From assembly GCF_005503535.1 (NCBI RefSeq), contig NZ_SCNN01000001.1, forward strand, positions 124,001-188,000: a stretch of 64,000 nucleotides of DNA, given 5' to 3'. The position numbers and the translations under genes were made by a program. Shown in pieces: positions 7,241 to 17,329 of the stretch. The notes under the pieces were generated by a model. The model made no database searches and was not told the origin of the DNA. It worked only from the letters and a program-made list of their open reading frames with translations. The DNA comes from Mesorhizobium comanense. Its GTDB lineage: Bacteria > Pseudomonadota > Alphaproteobacteria > Rhizobiales > Rhizobiaceae. How positions within the stretch are numbered: the first letter of the stretch is position 1; each line of letters opens with the position of its first letter.

Positions 7241-7492
7241 ATGAAGAAGATCATCCTTGCTGCCGCCGCCGTTCTGGTCGTTTCGGGCAGCGCTTTCGCC
7301 GGCAGCGACAATTTTGGCTCCAATGGCGCCAACCAGCCGGCCGTGTCGTCGTCGGGCAATTCGCAGATCGACAATTCGCGCACGGGTTCGATCCGTGACA
7401 ACGGCTCCCCCGTCTACAAGCTGCTCAATTCGTCGGGCGATGCGCAGCAGACGGCTCCTCAGGGCAGCGACCGGAACCTCTTCGGCCGTTGA
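7241..7492 (+). CDS. DUF680-type small exported protein, copy 3 (longer, diverged)
   Basis: An 83-residue relative from the ATG at 7241, chosen because CAGGAG lies 8 bases upstream and because the signal peptide (MKKIILAAAAVLVVSGSAFA) then aligns with copies 1 and 2; an earlier in-frame ATG (7220) would put 7 residues before it. The mature part keeps GSDNFGSNGANQPAV but has a longer middle and ends GSDRNLFGR. It is the last gene before the terminator at 7515, so the three copies probably share one transcript. Confidence 0.85.
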   Translation: MKKIILAAAAVLVVSGSAFAGSDNFGSNGANQPAVSSSGNSQIDNSRTGSIRDNGSPVYKLLNSSGDAQQTAPQGSDRNLFGR

Positions 7493-7514
7493 TCGCCTGC
7501 GGGCTTTGAACAGA

Positions 7515-7546
7515 AAAAGCGGCGGGCTTGGCCCGCCGCTTTTTTG
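7515..7546. terminator. Intrinsic terminator, probably bidirectional
   Basis: GCGGCGGGC-TTG-GCCCGCCGC (7519-7539) is followed by a run of six T on the plus strand and preceded by AAAAA, so it can end the DUF680 transcript and also the convergent agl operon, whose last stop codon is at 7565. Confidence 0.9.
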
Positions 7547-7564
7547 TTTCGGGACGAGATCGTC

Positions 7565-8677
<1,113 letters not shown>

Positions 8678-8703
8678 TGGTTTCCTCCCAGTTTCTCGAA
8701 AAT

Positions 8704-10368
8704 TCAGTCGATGCGCCCGAACCAGGCGCCGTAGCCGCCGAGTTCGATCGAGCCGCTGCTCGCCCGCCCGGAAAATCCGTGTCCCGGCAAAGGTTGCAGG
8801 GATCGGTTGCCAAGGTCAACCTTGGCCGCGCCGGCGCCCAGATTGAAAACGCAGACGATCTGCTCGTTGCCCGCCCGGCGCGTGAAGGCGACGGTGTCCC
8901 CCTCGCTCTCGATGAAGCTGATGTCGCCCTTGGCCAGCGCCGGATGGGCGCGGCGGAAGCTCAGGAAGCGCCGATAGTGCTCCAGCAGCGAGGCCTGGTC
9001 GCCCTGCTGCACGCTGACCGCCTGCGCCAGATGTTTTGCCGGCACCGGCAGCCAGGGCTTTGCCTGGGAGAAACCGCCATTGCTGGCCTTGCCATCCCAC
9101 ACCATGGGCGTGCGGCAGCCGTCCCGTCCCTTGAATTCTGGCCAGAAGCGAATGCCGTAGGGATCCTGCAGATCCTCGAAGCGCAGATCGGCCTCGCCGA
9201 GCCCCAGTTCCTCGCCCTGGTAGATGCAGACCGAACCGCGCAACGACATGAGCAGCGCCGAGATGACCTTGAGATAGGCGGTCGGGTCGGCCTCGTCGGC
9301 GGCCCAGCGCGAGGCCGGGCGCATCACGTCGTGGTTGGAGAACGCCCAGCACGACCAGCCGTCGCTGGCGACCCTGCCGAAGGCTTCCAGCACCGAACGG
9401 ACCTTGCCGGCGCTGATCTTGTCCGGAGCGAGGAAGTCGAAGGAATAGCACATGTGCACGCGCTTGCCGCCAGCGGTATAGGCTGCGACCACTTCGAGGC
9501 CGCGCTGCGAATCGCCGACCTCGCCAACCGCGGCGGTCGCCGGATATTCGTCGAGCAGCGCGCGGAAGCGCTCGAGGAAGGCGAGGTTCTCCGGCCGGCT
9601 CTTGTCGTAGATATGGTCCTGGTAGTTGTAAGGATTGACCGCCGGCGCGGTCTGGTCGTTGCGTTCTTCCGGCGGCAGTGGCGGATTGTTCTCCAGCCCC
9701 TGGCTGTGGAAGTAGAAATTGATGGTGTCGAGCCGGAAGCCGTCGACGCCCCGCTCCAGCCAGAAACGCGTGATGTCGAGCAGCGCGTCCTGGACTTCAC
9801 CGTTGTGGAAATTGAGGTCGGGCTGCTCGGCGAGGAAATTGTGCAGGTAATATTGCTGGCGGCTGGTGTCCCACTGCCAGGCCGAGCCGCCGAAGATCGA
9901 CAGCCAGTTGTTGGGTGGCGTGCCGTCGGGCCTGGCATCGGCCCAGACATACCAGTCGGCCTTCGGGTTCTTGCGGCTGGCGCGGCTTTCCTTGAACCAG
10001 GGGTGGATGTCGGCGGTGTGCGACAGCACCTCGTCTATCATCACCTTCAGGCCCAGCCGGTGCGCCTCGGTCACCAGCGCGTCGAAATCCGCCAGCGTGC
10101 CGAACATCGGATCGACGTCGCAATAGTCCGAGACGTCATAGCCGAAATCCTTCATCGGTGATCTGAAGAAGGGCGATATCCAGATGGCGTCGGCGCCGAG
10201 CGCGGCAATGTAGGGCAGCCGCTGGATGATGCCCGTGAGGTCGCCGATGCCGTCGCCGTTGGAATCCTGGTAGCTGCGCGGATAGATCTGGTAGATCACC
10301 GCGCCCCGCCACCAGTCGCGCTCGGCGGCAAGGTCGGGGTTCGAACCAGCCTTCAAAGCGGATTGCAT
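8704..10368 (-). CDS. aglA: Alpha-glucosidase, GH13 (AglA)
   Basis: A 554-residue cytoplasmic GH13 enzyme without signal peptide. Conserved regions are visible in order: IYQIYPRSYQDSNGDGIGDL near residue 25, GFRLDTINFYFHS carrying the nucleophile Asp near residue 214, AVGEVGDS with the acid/base Glu near 285, and FSNHDVMRP with the third catalytic Asp near 343. It hydrolyses alpha-glucosides brought in by the transporter encoded around it. The start ATG at 10368 lies 4 bases beyond the stop of aglG. The QDSNGDGIGDL calcium-site motif and length fit the oligo-1,6-glucosidase/alpha-glucosidase group. Confidence 0.93.
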   Translation of the reverse strand: MQSALKAGSNPDLAAERDWWRGAVIYQIYPRSYQDSNGDGIGDLTGIIQRLPYIAALGADAIWISPFFRSPMKDFGYDVSDYCDVDPMFGTLADFDALVTEAHRLGLKVMIDEVLSHTADIHPWFKESRASRKNPKADWYVWADARPDGTPPNNWLSIFGGSAWQWDTSRQQYYLHNFLAEQPDLNFHNGEVQDALLDITRFWLERGVDGFRLDTINFYFHSQGLENNPPLPPEERNDQTAPAVNPYNYQDHIYDKSRPENLAFLERFRALLDEYPATAAVGEVGDSQRGLEVVAAYTAGGKRVHMCYSFDFLAPDKISAGKVRSVLEAFGRVASDGWSCWAFSNHDVMRPASRWAADEADPTAYLKVISALLMSLRGSVCIYQGEELGLGEADLRFEDLQDPYGIRFWPEFKGRDGCRTPMVWDGKASNGGFSQAKPWLPVPAKHLAQAVSVQQGDQASLLEHYRRFLSFRRAHPALAKGDISFIESEGDTVAFTRRAGNEQIVCVFNLGAGAAKVDLGNRSLQPLPGHGFSGRASSGSIELGGYGAWFGRID

Positions 10369-10372
10369 TGTC

Positions 10373-11527
10373 TCAGCCTCCTTTCACCGAGCCGGCAAGC
10401 AGCCCGCGGACGAAATAGCGCTGCAGCGAGAAGAAGACGATCAGCGGCACGATGATGGTGATGAAGGCCGATGTCGTCAGAATCTCCCAGTTGCCGCCGC
10501 GCGACCCAAGCAGCGCGTTGAGCTTGGCCGTCAGTACGATCTGATCCGGCGCCGTGCCAAGGAAAACCATCGCCACCAGAAGATCGTTCCACACCCACAG
10601 GAACTGGAAGATGGCGAAGGAGGCAAGCACCGGGAAGGACAGCGGCAGCACGATCTTGACGAAGATCTCGAAATCGCTGGCGCCGTCGATGCGCGCCGAT
10701 TCCATGATCTCGCGCGGCAGCCCGGCGATGTAGCTGCGCAGCAGATAGATGGCGAAGGGCAGGCCGAAGCCTGTATGCGCCAGCCAGATGCCGAGATAGG
10801 TCTTCGACGGCACGCCGAAGAATGTGCCGACACCGTTGTAAAGCTTGAGCAGCGGGATAAGCGACATCTGCAGCGGCACCACCAGCAGGCCGATGATCAC
10901 GGCGATGAGCAGGGCCCGGCCGGGAAATCGCATCCAGGCCAGCGCGTAGGCCGCGAAGGCCGCGATCAGGATCGGGATCACCGTCGCCGGGATGGTCACC
11001 GTCAGCGAATTCATGAAGGAGCGGCCGATGCCTTCGGAAAACAGCACGGTCTGGTAGTTGTCGGTGGTGAATTTCGGTGGCGCGGACGAGGCGTAATAGA
11101 CACGCTGGCCGCGATCGCCCTCGAACGCCTTGGGCGAGGCAAGCACGAAACTGCCGTCGGCATTGACCTGAAGGGACACGCCGTCGCCGAGGTCGGCGGC
11201 CGTGCCGGCCGGATATTGCGTCGGCGCGGCGGCCTTGATCCCGAAGGCACTGATCGCGCGCTTGGCGCCGTCGCCGAAGACGTTGCCCTCAATGACGTAT
11301 TTGCCGTCCTTCTGCGCCTGCGCGGAGGCGGGCGGTAGCCGTCCGGCTTCGGTCTGGCTGGAACTGGCAAAGGAATTCCACCAGCCCGAGGCGACGATCT
11401 GGTCCTTGTCCCGCAGCGAGGAGACCAGGATGCCGAGCGTCGGGATGGTCCAGATCGCAACGAAGACCAGGACCGCGATATGGACCCCGAAACGGCTGGC
11501 GAAAGAGTTTCCGGTCGCGACGGCCAT
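10373..11527 (-). CDS. aglG: Alpha-glucoside ABC transporter permease AglG
   Basis: A 384-residue MalG-type permease. The EAA loop that docks the ATPase is EIMESARIDGASDFEIF near residue 280. It is about 100 residues longer than ordinary MalG proteins because a hydrophilic region (about residues 45-165) is inserted after the first membrane helix, presumably in the periplasm; this insertion is characteristic of AglG. Later membrane segments are evident. The start follows the aglF stop by one base, so the permease pair is coupled. Confidence 0.92.
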   Translation of the reverse strand: MAVATGNSFASRFGVHIAVLVFVAIWTIPTLGILVSSLRDKDQIVASGWWNSFASSSQTEAGRLPPASAQAQKDGKYVIEGNVFGDGAKRAISAFGIKAAAPTQYPAGTAADLGDGVSLQVNADGSFVLASPKAFEGDRGQRVYYASSAPPKFTTDNYQTVLFSEGIGRSFMNSLTVTIPATVIPILIAAFAAYALAWMRFPGRALLIAVIIGLLVVPLQMSLIPLLKLYNGVGTFFGVPSKTYLGIWLAHTGFGLPFAIYLLRSYIAGLPREIMESARIDGASDFEIFVKIVLPLSFPVLASFAIFQFLWVWNDLLVAMVFLGTAPDQIVLTAKLNALLGSRGGNWEILTTSAFITIIVPLIVFFSLQRYFVRGLLAGSVKGG

Positions 11528-11528
11528 G

Positions 11529-12542
11529 TCAGTGTCCTCCCGTCTCTTTGTTCGCCTGGCGGATGTTCCAGACCATGATCGGGATGACCGCGATCATGAT
11601 GATGATGGCGATGGTCGCGCCACGGCCGAAGTCGCCGCCGCCGCGGAACATCCAGTCGAACATCAGGTTGGCGAGCACCTGGCTGTTCCATTGGCCGTTG
11701 GTCATGGTCAGCACGATGTCGAACACTTTCAGCACCAGGATGGTGATGGTGGTCCACACGACGGCGATCGTTCCCCATATCTGCGGCACCATGATCTTCC
11801 AGAAGATCTGGAACGGATTGGCGCCGTCGATCACCGCTGCCTCGAGTGTCTCTTCCGGAATCCCGCGCAGGGCTGACGACAGGATGACCATGGCAAAGCC
11901 GGTCTGGATCCAGATCAGGATGATCATCAGGAAGAAATTGTTCCAGAACGGCAGCGATATCCAGACCTGCGGCTGACCGCCGAAATGCTGGATTATGGCG
12001 TTGAGCAGGCCGATCTGAACCTGGCCCTCGCCGCGGTATTCGTAGATGAACTTCCAGATCACGCTGGCGCCGACGAAGGAGATCGCCAGCGGCAGGAAGA
12101 TCAGGCTCTTGGCGATCGTGCCCCACCAGATCTTGTCGGTCAGCACGGCGATGATCAAGCCGAGGAAAGTGCAGGCCGCCGGCACCACGGCCAGCCACAA
12201 CAAGTTGTTCAGGATGGCGTTTCGCAGATCCGGGTCGCGCAAAGCCCACTCATAGTTGGCGACGCCGACGAAGCCGGTGCCGCCGCGGTCGAAGAACGAG
12301 AGCCACAGCGTCGCGATCACCGGGTAGATCAGGTAGATGGTCAGGATGATCATCGCCGGACCGACGAAAAGCCAGGGACGGATCAATCCTTGCCGGCGCA
12401 GATTGTTGACGGCCGCCGTGCCGGAGACGCCGCGCGAGGGAAAGATCAGGTCGAGCAGTTTGTTGGCGCCCCAGAAATAGGCGACACAACCGCCGACGCC
12501 GATGATGATGACGAATATGGCCGAGAAAATCTGAGCCGCCAT
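11529..12542 (-). CDS. aglF: Alpha-glucoside ABC transporter permease AglF
   Basis: A 337-residue MalF-type permease from the ATG at 12542, preceded by a strong Shine-Dalgarno GGGGAGAGG; a seven-residue extension to an upstream start lacks such support. Membrane helices include IFSAIFVIIIGVGGCVAYF at the N-terminus and FVGPAMIILTIYLIYPVIA. The EAA motif is EETLEAAVIDGANPFQIF near residue 225. It pairs with AglG to form the channel. A 292-base spacer with repeat structures separates it from aglE. Confidence 0.92.
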   Translation of the reverse strand: MAAQIFSAIFVIIIGVGGCVAYFWGANKLLDLIFPSRGVSGTAAVNNLRRQGLIRPWLFVGPAMIILTIYLIYPVIATLWLSFFDRGGTGFVGVANYEWALRDPDLRNAILNNLLWLAVVPAACTFLGLIIAVLTDKIWWGTIAKSLIFLPLAISFVGASVIWKFIYEYRGEGQVQIGLLNAIIQHFGGQPQVWISLPFWNNFFLMIILIWIQTGFAMVILSSALRGIPEETLEAAVIDGANPFQIFWKIMVPQIWGTIAVVWTTITILVLKVFDIVLTMTNGQWNSQVLANLMFDWMFRGGGDFGRGATIAIIIMIAVIPIMVWNIRQANKETGGH

Positions 12543-12701
12543 GGGTTCCTCTCCCCTGCGCATGACCGGCCAGGCAATGCTGGCGATCGGATGCGCCGAC
12601 TTGTGAATTGTTCAAAACAATCGGAACGCGAAGGCTTCCGGCGCGGGCGCCGGTAGGACCCGGGCCGAAGCCCGGACCCGGCAGCGGGATCAGGAAGGTG
12701 C

Positions 12702-12754
12702 TAGAGCATGATGCCGAAAGGTGCGAAGCGGTTTTCGGACGGCACCATGCTCTA
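12702..12754. repeat. Palindromic intergenic repeat (TAGAGCATG ... CATGCTCTA)
   Basis: A 53-base imperfect palindrome: outer arms TAGAGCATG and CATGCTCTA, with inner CCGAAAGGTGC and GCGGTTTTCGG pairing around GAA. I recognise this shape as a common extragenic repeat in rhizobial genomes, probably spread by a REP-type mechanism. Here it lies between aglE and aglF. Confidence 0.75.
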
Positions 12755-12779
12755 CTTTCTTGATTGAGAGGCGGGTTCT

Positions 12780-12806
12780 GATTTCAGGTCGAACCGACCT
12801 GAAATC
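12780..12806. repeat. Perfect hairpin repeat between aglE and aglF
   Basis: Two perfect 12-base arms, GATTTCAGGTCG and CGACCTGAAATC, flank a 3-base loop 28 bases after the aglE stop. No T-run follows on the transcribed strand, so it is more likely an mRNA-stabilising or rate-setting structure, like the REP sequences after E. coli malE, than a full terminator. Confidence 0.75.
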
Positions 12807-12834
12807 ATCCGGCTCCAAGGCCGCCTGTCGCGAC

Positions 12835-14190
12835 CTACTTGATGGCGTCCCAGCTCTTCTGGATTTCGGCGGCGACGTCCTGCGCGGACTTGCCGCCGAC
12901 CAGATCGATCATGCCGGTCCAGAACGAGCCAGCGCCGACCTTGCCGGGCATCAGGTCGGAGCCGTCGAAGCGCACCGTCGTGGCGCCGACCAGGATCTCG
13001 CCCTGCTTCTTCAGCGCATCGCTGCCATAGGCGTCCTTGTTGGCCGACTTGAACGGAGTGACGAAGCTCTTCTGCGCCATCCACAGTTCATGCGCGAGCG
13101 GCATCTGCAGGAACTTGATGAACTCGCGGGACGCCTTGGAGTCCTTGGTGATCATCACCAGGGTTCCGGCGACTTCCAGCGGCGTGCCGAGTTCCGGCTT
13201 GGAGGCGTAGGGCGGGAAGGGGAAGAAGTCCGCATCCTGGCCGAGCTTCACGTTTTCCGGAAAGAAGGAGGGAATGAACGATGCCTGGTGGTGCATGTAG
13301 CATTTGGGCGGCACGGTGAAGAGGCCCTTCGGGCTGTCGCGGAAGTCGGTCGCCGCCACCGCCTTGGCGCCGCCGTCCACCATCTTGTCGTCAGTCGCGA
13401 TCTTGCCGAAGATGTCGATGGCGTTGACCACGGCCGGATCGGTGAAGGGGATCTCGTTCTTCACCCATTTGTCGTAGACTTCCGGCGGCTGCGTGCGCAG
13501 CATGATGTCCTCGACCCAGTCGGTCGCCGGCCAGCCGGTGGCGCCGCCCGAACCCAGGCCGATGCACCAGGGCTTGCCGCCGTCGGCGATGATCTTCTTC
13601 TCGAGCTCGGCAAGCTCTTCCTGGGTCTTCGGCACCTTGTAGCCGGCTTCCTCGAAATTGTCGGGGGAGTACCAGACCAGGCCCTTCACGTCGATCTTGT
13701 AGGGGAAGGCGTAGAAGGCGGATTTCCCGTCCTTGCCCGTATAGGTGCCGAGCTTGGCCCAGGAGTCGCCGGCGGCGTAGTTTTCCTTGATCCAGGCGGC
13801 CACGTCGTCGCCCAGCGGCGTCAGCACGCCCTTGGAAGCCAGATCCTGGATAAGGCCCGGCTGCGGCAGGACGGCGATGTTGGGGGGGCTGCCGGCCTGG
13901 GTGTCGATGACGATCTGCTGTTCGTAATTCTCTGACGAGGAATATTTGACCTCGGCGCCTGTTGCCTCGGCGAAATAATCGAGCACCGAGCGCACGAGCG
14001 TCTCGTCCTCGCCGCGCCACGGTCCGAAGATCGACAGCGTCTCGCCCTTGAGGTCGACCTTCTTCAGGTCTTCGAAATTTGCCCAGTGAAATTTCGCATC
14101 CTCGCCGGGCTTGAACTTCAGTTCGGCCTGCGCGGGCGCGCTAAGGGCGAGCGCGGAAAACGCAACACCCAGCAAAAGCATTTTCTTCAT
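12835..14190 (-). CDS. aglE: Alpha-glucoside ABC transporter substrate-binding protein AglE
   Basis: A 451-residue periplasmic binding protein of the MalE class. The start is ATG at 14190, with GGGAGG six bases upstream; the Sec signal peptide MKKMLLLGVAFSALALSAPA follows at once. The mature protein contains SIFGPWRGEDE and YYDK-type binding-lobe segments expected of group 1 solute-binding proteins. It is first in the operon, next to the divergent LacI-type regulator, as in the rhizobial agl locus. A hairpin downstream may let it be made in excess over the membrane parts. Confidence 0.92.
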   Translation of the reverse strand: MKKMLLLGVAFSALALSAPAQAELKFKPGEDAKFHWANFEDLKKVDLKGETLSIFGPWRGEDETLVRSVLDYFAEATGAEVKYSSSENYEQQIVIDTQAGSPPNIAVLPQPGLIQDLASKGVLTPLGDDVAAWIKENYAAGDSWAKLGTYTGKDGKSAFYAFPYKIDVKGLVWYSPDNFEEAGYKVPKTQEELAELEKKIIADGGKPWCIGLGSGGATGWPATDWVEDIMLRTQPPEVYDKWVKNEIPFTDPAVVNAIDIFGKIATDDKMVDGGAKAVAATDFRDSPKGLFTVPPKCYMHHQASFIPSFFPENVKLGQDADFFPFPPYASKPELGTPLEVAGTLVMITKDSKASREFIKFLQMPLAHELWMAQKSFVTPFKSANKDAYGSDALKKQGEILVGATTVRFDGSDLMPGKVGAGSFWTGMIDLVGGKSAQDVAAEIQKSWDAIK

Positions 14191-14302
14191 CGGTATTCCC
14201 TCCCAGTGGGTCACATGCACCGGACGGAACCTCCATTCCGCCCGCCGACGCCGCAGGACTGTGACTCACTCGCAAGGGAACCGCAACCTTTCGAAGAGTC
14301 TT

Positions 14303-14316
14303 CCAAAGCGCTTTGG
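14303..14316. promoter_or_regulatory. LacI-type operator CCAAAGCGCTTTGG (agl)
   Basis: A perfect 14-base palindrome with a central CG, the usual geometry for LacI/GalR regulators. It lies 113 bases upstream of the aglE start. The same AAAGCGCTTT core recurs at 14527-14536. Confidence 0.85.
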
Positions 14317-14526
14317 CTCTCGGGATCACGCCATTGAATCGGTCAGGAGTCAAGAGGCATCGGTAAACTAATCGATTTAACTTCGAGCGCGGCGGCGCTC
14401 GATACTGCGTTGCAGCATGCTTTTTTGAAGCTTTAACGGCAATTTTCGTTTCAAATTCGAGCCCGGCACGCCTATGCTCATCTTCCTGCAGTCACAACCC
14501 TTGCAACGCTTGGGTCGATTCAATTT

Positions 14527-14536
14527 AAAAGCGCTT
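14527..14536. promoter_or_regulatory. LacI-type operator AAAGCGCTTT near the regulator start
   Basis: The palindromic core AAAGCGCTTT lies 20 bases before the regulator's GTG start, placed for autorepression. With the copy at 14303 the spacing is about 221 bases, which would permit DNA looping across the divergent promoters. Confidence 0.8.
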
Positions 14537-14555
14537 TGAGGCAGGGAGGCCTCTC

Positions 14556-15578
14556 GTGAACCTCAAGCAGCTCGCGCACATGCTGGCGCTCTCGCAGACC
14601 ACGGTAAGCCGGGCGCTGAACGGCTACCCGGAGGTCAACGAGGAGACGCGCAGGCGCGTCATGGACGCCGCCAAGCGCCACGGCTATCGCCCGAATCCGA
14701 GCGCGCGCCGGCTGGCCACCGGCAAGTCCGGCATGATCGGCTATGTGCTGCCGACCGGCACTGCCGTCGACATCGACCCGCACTTCGTGGAGTTTCTGTC
14801 CGGCCTGGGCGACTATGCCCGCTCGCACGAACTCGATCTCGTGCTGTCGCCGGCCGACGCCGACGACCAGGAGACCACCTACCGGCGCATCGTCGCCAAC
14901 CGGCAGGTCGATGCCGTCTATATTTCCTCGCCCAGGCCCAGCGACAGCCGGGTGGCTCTGGTCAGCACGCTCAAAATTCCCTTCATCGTCCATGGCCGCA
15001 GCGAGGGGTTCGATTTCGGCTATCCCTATCTCGACATCGACAATGAGGGCGCCTTCCACGAGGCCGCGCGGCTGCTGGTCCAGCTCGGCCATAGGCGGCT
15101 GGCGCTCATCAATGGAGACGACCGCGAGACCTTCGCCATCCATCGCGAACGTGGCGTCCGCCGCGCGCTCGCGGCGAGCGGGCTGACCTTGGGCGAACGC
15201 CATGTCTGCTCCCTCGTCATGACCGAGGAGAACGGCTATCGCGCCGCCAGGCGCCTGCTGGAGGCAAGCGACGCCCCCACGGCAATTGCCTGCTCCAGCC
15301 TGATCATGGCGCTGGGCGTGGTGCGCGCGGTACGCGATCTCGGCCTCAGCATTCCCGGCGACGTATCGCTGATCGCCCATGACGACGTCTTTCCCTGGCT
15401 GAAGCCCGAGAACTTTTCCGTGCCGCTGTCGACGACACGCTCGTCCATCCGGCTTGCCGGAGCACGGGTAGCCGAGCGGCTCGCGGCGCGCATATCAGGG
15501 CTGGAAGAGGGCGCGCGCGGCGAGGTCTGGCCGGTCGACCTTGTGGTGAGGGGCTCGGTGGCGGGAGCCCCCGCCTGA
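14556..15578 (+). CDS. aglR: LacI-family regulator of the agl operon (AglR)
   Basis: A 340-residue regulator. The N-terminal helix-turn-helix reads LAHMLALSQTTVSRALNGYP with the hinge region NPSARRLATGKSG near residue 50, followed by the periplasmic-binding-protein-like sugar sensor (HVCSLV..., ALGVVRAVRDLGLSIPGDVS near residue 260). The start is GTG at 14556, preceded by GGCAGGGAGG. It is transcribed divergently from aglE with two palindromic operators in between, so it presumably represses the operon until an alpha-glucoside is present. Confidence 0.92.
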   Translation: MNLKQLAHMLALSQTTVSRALNGYPEVNEETRRRVMDAAKRHGYRPNPSARRLATGKSGMIGYVLPTGTAVDIDPHFVEFLSGLGDYARSHELDLVLSPADADDQETTYRRIVANRQVDAVYISSPRPSDSRVALVSTLKIPFIVHGRSEGFDFGYPYLDIDNEGAFHEAARLLVQLGHRRLALINGDDRETFAIHRERGVRRALAASGLTLGERHVCSLVMTEENGYRAARRLLEASDAPTAIACSSLIMALGVVRAVRDLGLSIPGDVSLIAHDDVFPWLKPENFSVPLSTTRSSIRLAGARVAERLAARISGLEEGARGEVWPVDLVVRGSVAGAPA

Positions 15579-15734
15579 ACTGCAAGAAATCCTGACTCAC
15601 AGGGCGGCTTTGGTATCCGTAGCAAAAGCAATGAAGCCGATGGTGGGGCCGGAAGAGGGCGCGGACGGCAGAGTTCCCAGCCTTGGCCCGGACCTGTTAA
15701 CGCCGCTTTAGCCTGCCTGTCACAACATGAGCGG

Positions 15735-16388
15735 ATGAACACCGATCAGTCCGGCACGGTTTTCGGACGACGCGGGCGCGAGCACCGCGCCCCCTCTGCC
15801 GCGGTTCAGCGTCCCGCGAGAGCCGCGCGCCCTGTCGGCCATATCGTGTTTCTGGTTGGCTTGACGGGCCTTTTGCTGGCCGTCGCTGTCGCAATCTTCT
15901 GGACATTGCCAGGCATCGAAACGGCAAATAGGGAAGCCGCACGGACAGAACGGAAAGTGGTCGAAATCGTCAATCAGCCGATTACCCATCTGCACCGCTC
16001 CGGGTCATTCACGGTGTTTTCGCCAGGCTGGTTTCATCCGGGCGCGACGAAGCCGGACTTCGACAATGTTGATATCCGCGCCACACAGGAGCTCCCTTAT
16101 GAGGGGCATGTCACTTCAGATCTGAACCCCACCGAAATGTTCAACGGAAGCGACCTCGAATTCAACGCGATGACCAAATATTTCTACACCGACCGAACGC
16201 TGCCCAAGAAGCGGTTGTCCGGCCCGGAAATGGTCGAGATCAACGGCCTCTACCGCGTCATCGGCCATGATGAGCAGGCGGTGCTGATGCGATGGCTTGT
16301 CATAATTGGATTGGTTGTCGTCGGGGTTTGTCTTGCATCCGCCTTGCTTCTGCAAATCGGCCGACCCCGGCAGCTCCCAGCGGCTTGA
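15735..16388 (+). CDS. Unknown membrane protein with two transmembrane segments
   Basis: A 217-residue protein I do not recognise. It has a basic N-terminal 35 residues, a first hydrophobic helix (IVFLVGLTGLLLAVAVAIF near residue 38), a central hydrophilic region of about 120 residues, and a second helix near residue 187 (WLVIIGLVVVGVCLASALLL). The central part is presumably periplasmic and contains no Cys or known enzyme motif. It stands alone between the agl regulator and a transglutaminase-like gene. Codon usage looks normal for the window. Confidence 0.65.
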   Translation: MNTDQSGTVFGRRGREHRAPSAAVQRPARAARPVGHIVFLVGLTGLLLAVAVAIFWTLPGIETANREAARTERKVVEIVNQPITHLHRSGSFTVFSPGWFHPGATKPDFDNVDIRATQELPYEGHVTSDLNPTEMFNGSDLEFNAMTKYFYTDRTLPKKRLSGPEMVEINGLYRVIGHDEQAVLMRWLVIIGLVVVGVCLASALLLQIGRPRQLPAA

Positions 16389-16516
16389 TAGGCAGCGTAC
16401 GCCGGATCCAGAGATCGACGATGATGTGCCTGACCACCCTTTGCCAGCCTTGCTCGCAGCGAGAAAATCAGTTTTGATTGATGGAGCGGGCCTTGGCTGA
16501 GGAACGGAGAGCCGAC

Positions 16517-17314
16517 ATGGAGGGCGCGGATCGTTGGCTGGTTCATAGCCAGATGTCCGATCCGGGACGGCACGTCGGTGCGATCGCGACCCTGCCGGCA
16601 GGCGTCGGACCCCTCAACCAGATCATCCAGGGCTTGCTGGTGCATGCCGACTGGGCAAGAGAGTACGGCCTCGATGAGGCGACGCTCCATCCAACGGCAC
16701 GCAGAACGTTGCCCATCGGCGAGCGGCTGGATGATGTCCTGAAGCGGGATCCACGGCCTCTTGAGGTCCAGCGGCCGGCTGACAAGCGATCCACCGGCAC
16801 CTGCCGCGATTTCGCGCTCGCACTCTGCTCCTTCTTGCGTTGCAGGGGCGTTCCAGCCCGCGTGCGATGCGGCTTCGCCGCCTATTTTGGCAGCGAATGG
16901 GAAGACCACTGGGTTTGCGAATACTGGGATTCCATGACCGGCACATGGCGCCTCAGCGATGCCCAGATCGATCACATGCTACGGCAAAGGAACCGCATTG
17001 AATTTGATTCCGCCGATGTGCCGCGTCGGTTCTTCGTGCCGGCGGGAGAAGCCTGGCTGATGTGCCGCCGGGCGGAGGCCGATCCGGGTGCATTCGGCCA
17101 CGGTAGCGTCGTCGGCTGGTGGTTCCTGAAGATCAACGTGCTGCGCGACCACTATGTGCTGAATGGTCGCGAGACCTCGAATTGGGATCGCTGGCGCGAG
17201 GCGCCGCAACACAAACGATCGGCTCCAGACGACAAAATGCAGTTGCTTGATAGTCTGGCCGCACGCCCGGATCAGCCGCTGATCGAGGTTATGCCAGACT
17301 GGTTGGAACGGTGA
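16517..17314 (+). CDS. Transglutaminase-like domain protein
   Basis: About 265 residues from the ATG at 16517, which has GGAGAG in front of it; an ATG at 16481 (12 residues longer) lacks a ribosome-binding site. The papain-like transglutaminase core shows the catalytic Cys in STGTCRDFALALCSFLR near residue 95 and the His in WEDHWVCEYWD near residue 131, with the following Asp. Proteins of this fold act as proteases or cross-linkers; the GTCRD motif with an intact His and Asp suggests an active enzyme. There is no signal peptide. Substrate unknown; the neighbours give no clue. Confidence 0.75.
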   Translation: MEGADRWLVHSQMSDPGRHVGAIATLPAGVGPLNQIIQGLLVHADWAREYGLDEATLHPTARRTLPIGERLDDVLKRDPRPLEVQRPADKRSTGTCRDFALALCSFLRCRGVPARVRCGFAAYFGSEWEDHWVCEYWDSMTGTWRLSDAQIDHMLRQRNRIEFDSADVPRRFFVPAGEAWLMCRRAEADPGAFGHGSVVGWWFLKINVLRDHYVLNGRETSNWDRWREAPQHKRSAPDDKMQLLDSLAARPDQPLIEVMPDWLER

Positions 17315-17329
17315 TCCGCCAACGCGGCG

